A program made the position numbers and the translations under genes. The notes beneath the pieces are model-generated. The model was not told where the DNA came from, searched no databases, and saw only the letters and a program-made list of their open reading frames with translations. A stretch of 64,000 nt of DNA from JBCBEX01 sp038528235 (lineage in GTDB: Bacteria; Bacteroidota; Rhodothermia; Rhodothermales; Rubricoccaceae), in assembly GCA_038528235.1 (NCBI GenBank), contig JBCBEX010000009.1:1-64000 (forward strand), written 5' to 3'. Below, piece by piece: positions 59,066-64,000 of the stretch (its first letter is position 1; each line of letters begins with the position of its first letter).

Positions 59066-59328
59066 AGGGTGTTGCGGTGTGGCGGGAGGGCAGTAGAGCG
59101 GTGGGGCAGGGGGGCGATGACGCGAGCGGGCGGCAGCGCTGAGAACAGCAAAGCTAGGCGCGTCAGGGCAGGGGGCGTCAAGCGCTGTGCCGCTTTCCCG
59201 CGGCTCTTCGCACAACAAGCGGCGTGGTTTCGCTCACGTGCCGGAGCAGAACGCGGGTCCGAAAGAACTAGCGTACGGCCTCGAACGTTGACATCGCCCA
59301 TCTCGTCTCTTTGCCTCTCTCCTGTCTC

Positions 59329-59892
59329 ATGCGCGCTACGCACTCGCCCGCTTCGCCTCCCGCCCCCATTGACCTGGACGACGCTGACCTGGGCGACGCC
59401 CTCCGCCACGCGATGCGGCATGTTGCCAGCCCCGTGACCGTCGTGACGGCGGCCTCTGGCCCGACAGCGACGGAAGCCGTCGTGCGCGGGGCCACCATCG
59501 GCTCGTTCACGAGCGTCTCGCTCGATCCGCCGTTGGTGTCGTTCAACGTGATCCGGGGCACCGGCCTCCACGGCGTGCTGGAAACGGCGGAGGCATTCTG
59601 CGTGCATCTGCTCCACGCGGGGCAGGCTCACCTCGCCACGCACTTCGCGGTGCCCGACCTCACGAGCGCCGAGCAACTCGCTACGATCCCTCACCGTCTC
59701 AATGACGCAGGCGTCCCTGTCCTAGACGGCGCGATGGGCGTCTTCCATTGCCGCGCCTGGGCCCGTCACCGCGCGGGCGACCACGACCTCATCCTCGGCG
59801 AAGTCACCCGCGTCGAGGGCGGCTCGGGCGAGGAGCCGCTGCTCTACTACGCGCGCAGCTACCGGACCGTGGGCGAGGCGCCCTTGGACTGA
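59329..59892 (+). CDS. Flavin reductase-like domain protein
   Basis: A 187-residue protein of the flavin reductase family, with a split-barrel FMN-binding fold. The family pattern is seen in SPVTVVTA, then GATIGSFTSVSLDPPLVSFNV, then GLHGVLETAEAFCVHLLHAGQA, and the end DHDLILGEVTRVEGG with the flavin-binding residue region. It could reduce FMN for a monooxygenase. The start is ATG 59329; TTG 59311 is an alternative. Not part of an obvious operon. Confidence 0.9.
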   Translation: MRATHSPASPPAPIDLDDADLGDALRHAMRHVASPVTVVTAASGPTATEAVVRGATIGSFTSVSLDPPLVSFNVIRGTGLHGVLETAEAFCVHLLHAGQAHLATHFAVPDLTSAEQLATIPHRLNDAGVPVLDGAMGVFHCRAWARHRAGDHDLILGEVTRVEGGSGEEPLLYYARSYRTVGEAPLD

Positions 59893-60094
59893 CAGAGGGC
59901 TGTCCGCAGGACCTCCTCAGAGGAAGGTCTCGGTGCTTCCCAAGTGTGCATTTTGCGGTGTCGATGTTCCTATTCGACTGGGTCGTCTTGCCTCAGTCGA
60001 GCCTCCGCGTCTACGTTAGCGCACGCGATGGTCGCTCGCTGCGGCTGCGTGGCAACCCGGTGTATGTCTAACAAACGAAGTCTACCGAACAAGC

Positions 60095-60910
60095 ATGAGC
60101 GATGTCTACGTCCACGGTTACGCAGCCCGCGAAAACGAGCGGCTACAAGACCAAGCCGATACCCTCGTCGATCTCCTCCACGGAGACACTACGTATCCAG
60201 ACGGCAGCCGCGTGCTGGAAGCCGGGTGTGGCGTCGGCTCACAGACCGTGACCTTGGCGCAACGGAGCCCCGGCGCGCACTTCACCTCGGTCGATGTCTC
60301 GGCAGCATCCCTGGCCGAGGCCGAGCGGCGGGTTCGAGCCGCTGGATTCTCGAACGTCGAGTTTCAGCAGGCCGACATCTTTGCGCTTCCGTTCGCTCCC
60401 GCTTCCTTCGACCATGTCTTTGTTTGCTTCGTTCTGGAGCACCTCGCTCGCCCTGTAGATGCATTGAGCGCCCTCGCCGACCTAGTTCGTCCCGGTGGGA
60501 CCGTCACCGTCATCGAAGGAGACCACGGCTCGACGTATTTCCATCCCGACAGCAGCGCTGCCCACGCGGCGATCCGCTGCCAGGTCGAACTCCAGCGCCG
60601 AGCAGGCGGTAACGCGAACATTGGGCGCCAGGTGTACCCGCTCATGGCAGCGGCCGGGCTCGCCGATGTGCGCGTCGCGCCGCGAACTGTCTACGTGGAC
60701 GCGAGTCGCCCAGCCTGGGTCGAGGGGTTCATCCGACGGACGTTCACAGCCATGATCGAGGGCGTACGGGCGCCGTCGGTGGAGGCGGGGCTCCTGAGCG
60801 CCGAGACGTTCGACGAAGGCGTCCGCGACCTCTACCGGACAGCTGAGCCGGACGGGACATTCTCGTACACCTTCTTCAAAGGCGTCGGGCACCGACCAGC
60901 CGCAACGTGA
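60095..60910 (+). CDS. Class I SAM-dependent methyltransferase
   Basis: A 271-residue methyltransferase. SAM-binding motif I is RVLEAGCGVGSQT (near residue 40). Then come SVDVSAASLAEAERR and ADIFALPFAPASFDHVFVCFVLEHL, followed by LVRPGGTVTVIEGDH. A C-terminal helical cap follows. The substrate is unknown; the family includes UbiE-like and small-molecule methyltransferases. A 202-bp gap separates it from the upstream gene, in which I see no clear feature. Confidence 0.92.
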   Translation: MSDVYVHGYAARENERLQDQADTLVDLLHGDTTYPDGSRVLEAGCGVGSQTVTLAQRSPGAHFTSVDVSAASLAEAERRVRAAGFSNVEFQQADIFALPFAPASFDHVFVCFVLEHLARPVDALSALADLVRPGGTVTVIEGDHGSTYFHPDSSAAHAAIRCQVELQRRAGGNANIGRQVYPLMAAAGLADVRVAPRTVYVDASRPAWVEGFIRRTFTAMIEGVRAPSVEAGLLSAETFDEGVRDLYRTAEPDGTFSYTFFKGVGHRPAAT

Positions 60911-61035
60911 GGCCGGGCCGTGGCGTCGCATGCTCCGATCCTACGATCGGCCTACGAGGGCTGCACACGCCTAGTAGTCGCTGACCATCAGTCCGTGTGC
61001 TCGGCTGATCCATCCACTCTAGCCTGACGTCCGCT

Positions 61036-61437
61036 GTGCGTTTCGCGCTGCTCTTCGTAGTCCTTCTGACCGCATCGGCCCGCGCGCAGGAATCGCTCTA
61101 CATGCCGCCGGCCTCGGAAATACCGCCCGTAGAGGGACCCATTCTCCCTGTGCGCGTCCTCGCCGATGGCTCGGCCCACGTCGATGGCGTGGTGGCAGAC
61201 TCCGCCCGAGTCGTGGCAACTGTGCGCCAGCACATTCGCGCGCACCCCGACGGCGCCGTCTCCTACTCGATGGCCTCGGGCGCTCCATCCACCCGCTACA
61301 TTCACGTTCTCGATGCGATAAAGATGGCGTGCCGGATCGAGCGGGACCTCGTCGCCATCCGCGACTTTGGGGCGCCGTTTGCCGAACTGAGCGACGCAGC
61401 GCGCGAACAGTCCGGAAGCAGGTTCCGATTCGAATAA
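61036..61437 (+). CDS. Small exported protein with ExbD-like periplasmic fold (tentative)
   Basis: A 133-residue protein with a cleaved signal peptide (FALLFVVLLTASARAQ). The rest has the periplasmic pattern of ExbD/TolR: a strand-helix part VDGVVADSARVVATVRQHIRAHPDG, followed by TRYIHVLDAIKMACRIERDLVAIRDFG. It lacks the transmembrane anchor of true ExbD, so it is not a complete ion-motive subunit. Assignment is by eye and could be coincidental. The start is GTG 61036. A gene encoding another exported protein follows at 147 bp. Confidence 0.5.
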   Translation: MRFALLFVVLLTASARAQESLYMPPASEIPPVEGPILPVRVLADGSAHVDGVVADSARVVATVRQHIRAHPDGAVSYSMASGAPSTRYIHVLDAIKMACRIERDLVAIRDFGAPFAELSDAAREQSGSRFRFE

Positions 61438-61493
61438 TCATGGAGAGGCCACAGTAGCGCGGACAGGGGCGCACGCCGTCCGAGCCTGGCGTA

Positions 61494-61501
61494 TACTTTT
61501 G
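61494..61501 (+). promoter_or_regulatory. Candidate -7 promoter element for the downstream exported protein
   Basis: TACTTTTG matches the Bacteroidota -7 consensus TAnnTTTG, 83 nt before the start codon at 61584. No clear -33 TTG element was recognised at the usual distance, so confidence is limited. Confidence 0.35.
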
Positions 61502-61583
61502 CCCGTTACATCCGTTGCTATGCGCTATAGTTCAGCCTGCACCGGCGGTTGCACTGCGCTCCGGTTTCCAGACGCCCCGCCTC

Positions 61584-62126
61584 ATGCGTGCTCTCGTGCT
61601 AGCCGTCCTGTTCTCGTTGACCTCCTTCTCGGTGGCCGTCGCTCAGGAGCGCCAGTATGAGCGAAACACCGTGAACCCGTCCGGTGCCGAGCTCTACGCC
61701 GTCTTCATCACGCAGAGCGTGTGCCACGGTAGCAATCGGGCTGGATTCGACCAGACAATAGCGCGCGCAAAGACGATGCTCGCCGGTCAAGCTGCAGACG
61801 ACGGGTTGGCGTTCGCGGTGCGCGGCGTCGTCCTCGACTGGGACCCGCGCGCCGGCGTCGACTATCTGCTGGGTCGATTTGGCCAGTTCGACGAGGTCGC
61901 GTCCGGCCGCAACTGGTTCGGGGCCGATGCGGCGGCGTACATCTGGGAGGCCGAGGGCGGCGTCCCTGCCACGCCCCAACTAATCGTGTTCCGACGAACG
62001 CTCACGCCCACGGACACAGGAATCGACTACTCGCCCGACGAGTTGGTGGCACGTTTCGTCGGTGTCGAGATCGACGCGTTCGTCGCAGGCGAAGTGGAGC
62101 TTGCACCGCAGCAGGACGAGCCGTAG
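61584..62126 (+). CDS. Exported thioredoxin-fold-like protein
   Basis: A 180-residue protein with a signal peptide (LVLAVLFSLTSFSVAVAQ). A Cys lies after a first strand (AVFITQSVCHGSNRAGFDQ), where thioredoxin folds place the active-site Cys. GGVPATPQLIVFRR has the cis-Pro loop of thioredoxin folds. A helix in between is consistent. Only a single Cys is present, so it may be a one-Cys peroxidase-like or structural protein. No family is certain. Confidence 0.6.
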   Translation: MRALVLAVLFSLTSFSVAVAQERQYERNTVNPSGAELYAVFITQSVCHGSNRAGFDQTIARAKTMLAGQAADDGLAFAVRGVVLDWDPRAGVDYLLGRFGQFDEVASGRNWFGADAAAYIWEAEGGVPATPQLIVFRRTLTPTDTGIDYSPDELVARFVGVEIDAFVAGEVELAPQQDEP

Positions 62127-62197
62127 GCCACCCCCTGTAGCGCGGTTCCGCATCCTCGTAGCCTCGCTTTCCTGCTCGTCCAGTGATGTGGAGCCTG

Positions 62198-64000
62198 CTA
62201 CCGAGCGGCAAGGCCATCGCGCGTGGGTACGACCTCGTCCAACGCGTCGAGGACGACGCCAGGGGTCAGTACCTCGGGAAGCAGCACAGGCTCGCCGTCG
62301 GGCGGGTAGAGGACGTAGAGGGGGACGCTGGAGCGGCCGAAGCGTGCCAGCTCGGCCGCGATGACGGGATCGCGGTTGGTCCAGTCGGCGGTGAGCGGCG
62401 TCACGCCATGCGCGTCAAAGGCGTCGGCGACGGTCTGCGTGCGGAGCGCGACCTGCTTGTTAACCTGGCAGGTGATGCACCAGGTGGCGGTGAAGTCCAC
62501 GAACGCCGAGCGGCCCTCGGCGTTGAGCTCGGCCACACGCTGGGGGGAGAACGCGCCCCAGTCTGCATCCTCCGCTGCGCCCCGCACGACCCCGATGGAG
62601 GACGCGCCGGATGCCTCAGCCCCGCGCAGCGTGAGCGCCACGACCGCTACCAGCGCCGCGAGTGCTAGACCACGTGTCACGACGCGAACGGTGCCGTTAG
62701 CATGCTGCCAGCGACCATAGAGCCACGCGGCTAGGCCGAGCGCGGTGGCCGCACCGAGGAACAGCGCCACGCCGTTCGGGCCGACTTGGAGACTGAAAAC
62801 CCACACGAGCCACACCACCGTCGCGAAGAGCGGGAAGGCGAGCGCCTGCTTGAACGTCTCCATCCACGGCCCGGGGCGCGGCAGGCGGTCGAGCAGGCGG
62901 GGCGCATGGCTGAGCGCGACGTACGGCAGGGCCATCCCGAGCCCGAGCGCGGAGAACACAGCCAGTGCAGAGGTTGCGGGCTGGCCGAGCGCCCACCCGA
63001 GCGCAGGGCCCATCGTGAATGGGGCCGTGCACGGCGTCGCGACGAGCGTGGCGAGAACGCCGCTGAAGAACGCCCCCGATGCGCCCTCGCCCTGGTCCAG
63101 CTGTCCCGCTTTCGACTGCACGCCGAGGCCAAATTCGAAGACGCCGAGCAGGTTGAGCGCGAGCGCGAAGAAGAGGAGCGCCATCGCAGCGACGAAGAGG
63201 GGGCTTTGGAGCTGGAAGCCCCAGCCGAGCGCCTCGCCGCCCGCCCGTAGCGCGAGCAGCACGCCCGCGAGCGCCCAGAACGACACCAGCACGCCCGCGC
63301 CGAATAGCCAGCCGTTGCGGCGCATCGTCTGCGTGCTGTCCGCGGAGCCGTCATGCTGCGCGAAGCCGAGGACCTTGATCGAGAGGATCGGGAAGACGCA
63401 GGGCATGAGGTTGAGCAGGAGCCCGCCCAGGAGCGCGAATCCAAGCGCGAACAGCAGATTGCGTGGCATCGTCGTGTCCGTCAAGCCCATCGCGCCGGTG
63501 GTGCCCGCGCTCGCGCTCGCGCCGAGCGGGGCCTCGATCCAGAGCGCGCGGTGGGTGCCATCGAACGTCATGCCCTCGCTCGCGACGAGCACGCCTGCGA
63601 TCAGAGCCGGATCCGTCTGCGCATACTCCGAGCGCGCTAGCGCGAGTTGGACGGTGCCGTCGTCGGCGCGTGCAATCGCTTGGGGGGCGTTGTGCTGGAT
63701 GACTTGCTCCTCGCTCGCAAAGAAGTAGGCGTCAGCGAGCGCGCCCGCGTCGGCGTCGAGGCCACCGAGTACGAGGGCGAACGTCTCGCCTGAGCGCGAC
63801 GCGGTCGCTGTGAGACCGTCGAGGTCGTGCGGGAGTTTAGTACGCGTCTCGGCGATGCGGGACGCCCAGACTGGATCGGGCGTAGCTGCGCTAGCGACGG
63901 AGAGCGAGAGGGCCACGTCCTGGGTAGCGGTGAGGCAAACCTGCTCGCAGATGAGCCAGTCCGCAGTGCCCGCCAACGTGACCGACGTGCCGGGTGCTAG
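62198..64000 (-). CDS. dsbD: Thiol:disulfide interchange protein DsbD, 5' end beyond window
   Basis: A membrane protein that carries electrons from cytoplasmic thioredoxin to the periplasm. The visible part starts in the N-terminal DsbD alpha-like domain (DWLICEQVCLTA). It has the central membrane domain with the Cys-containing MPCVFPILSIK and TPCTAPFTMG helices, and ends with a thioredoxin-like C-terminal domain whose active site is FTATWCITCQVNKQV. All three modules look intact. The start codon lies right of the window edge, so length (over 600 residues) is partial. It could feed the DsbA-like and other exported thiol proteins of the metal locus. Confidence 0.93.
   Translation of the reverse strand, partial: LAPGTSVTLAGTADWLICEQVCLTATQDVALSLSVASAATPDPVWASRIAETRTKLPHDLDGLTATASRSGETFALVLGGLDADAGALADAYFFASEEQVIQHNAPQAIARADDGTVQLALARSEYAQTDPALIAGVLVASEGMTFDGTHRALWIEAPLGASASAGTTGAMGLTDTTMPRNLLFALGFALLGGLLLNLMPCVFPILSIKVLGFAQHDGSADSTQTMRRNGWLFGAGVLVSFWALAGVLLALRAGGEALGWGFQLQSPLFVAAMALLFFALALNLLGVFEFGLGVQSKAGQLDQGEGASGAFFSGVLATLVATPCTAPFTMGPALGWALGQPATSALAVFSALGLGMALPYVALSHAPRLLDRLPRPGPWMETFKQALAFPLFATVVWLVWVFSLQVGPNGVALFLGAATALGLAAWLYGRWQHANGTVRVVTRGLALAALVAVVALTLRGAEASGASSIGVVRGAAEDADWGAFSPQRVAELNAEGRSAFVDFTATWCITCQVNKQVALRTQTVADAFDAHGVTPLTADWTNRDPVIAAELARFGRSSVPLYVLYPPDGEPVLLPEVLTPGVVLDALDEVVPTRDGLAAR

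Overview
The window reads as a chromosomal segment of a high-GC member of the Rhodothermota/Bacteroidota, probably order Rhodothermales. Three secreted proteins end in Por/type IX secretion-type C-terminal sorting domains. A TonB-dependent receptor with an N-terminal carboxypeptidase-regulatory domain sits beside a beta-propeller lipoprotein. SusC-era families such as DUF4374 and DUF4230 and MerC are present, and clear Shine-Dalgarno sequences are rare. These placements are inferred from gene content only. Start codons GTG and TTG are common.

The left edge (1-552) holds the 3' end of an IS630-type transposase gene and a miniature inverted-repeat element. Positions 580-15321 are one long leftward block, the most distinctive part of the window. 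In transcription order it has a His/Cys-containing small secreted protein, a flavoprotein, a TonB receptor, a DUF4374-like propeller lipoprotein, a LolD-like ATPase and an FtsX-like permease with ten His-Asp-Glu hexapeptides. It continues with a DUF3299 protein, a thioredoxin-reductase-like flavoprotein, a MerC-like membrane protein, a DsbA-like protein, two adjacent COG0523 GTPases, a His-containing lipoprotein, a Tat-type exported superoxide dismutase and an ABC ATPase. Taken together I read it as an envelope-spanning transition-metal (most likely zinc) acquisition and allocation locus with built-in thiol redox partners. Metal and regulation are inference.

Positions 15438-22800 hold a cyclophilin, a tRNA with anticodon CAT, purM, an Omp85-family outer-membrane protein, a lipoprotein, mutY and a Bor-like lipoprotein. 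Positions 22930-25575 hold a tandem duplication of sorting-domain proteins together with their upstream region. Positions 25548-35008 carry a CPBP protease, an MBL hydrolase, phoH, dapF, sufE, a trypsin-like lipoprotein, a leucine-rich sorting-domain protein and an ABC-2 exporter pair. Positions 35081-40281 are leftward (DUF4230, VOC, OsmC, zwf, metalloenzyme, divergent DprA).

Positions 40433-48655 contain a 1071-residue GAF-PAS-kinase-like-receiver protein lacking the phosphoacceptor histidine, a second miniature element, ltaE, mtgA, greA, an NlpC/P60 lipoprotein and a bacilliredoxin. Positions 48686-59065 are leftward and mostly envelope and proteostasis: flippase plus FemAB-like protein, hslV-NYN-hslU, mreB-mreC-dacB and uppP. 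The right end has a flavin reductase, a methyltransferase, two small exported proteins and a DsbD whose start lies beyond the window.

Non-coding structure includes two miniature elements sharing a conserved 50-bp core but with different matched termini. Heptanucleotide tandem repeats abut start codons of envelope genes, AT-rich inverted repeats lie between genes, and several clear Rho-independent terminators are present.
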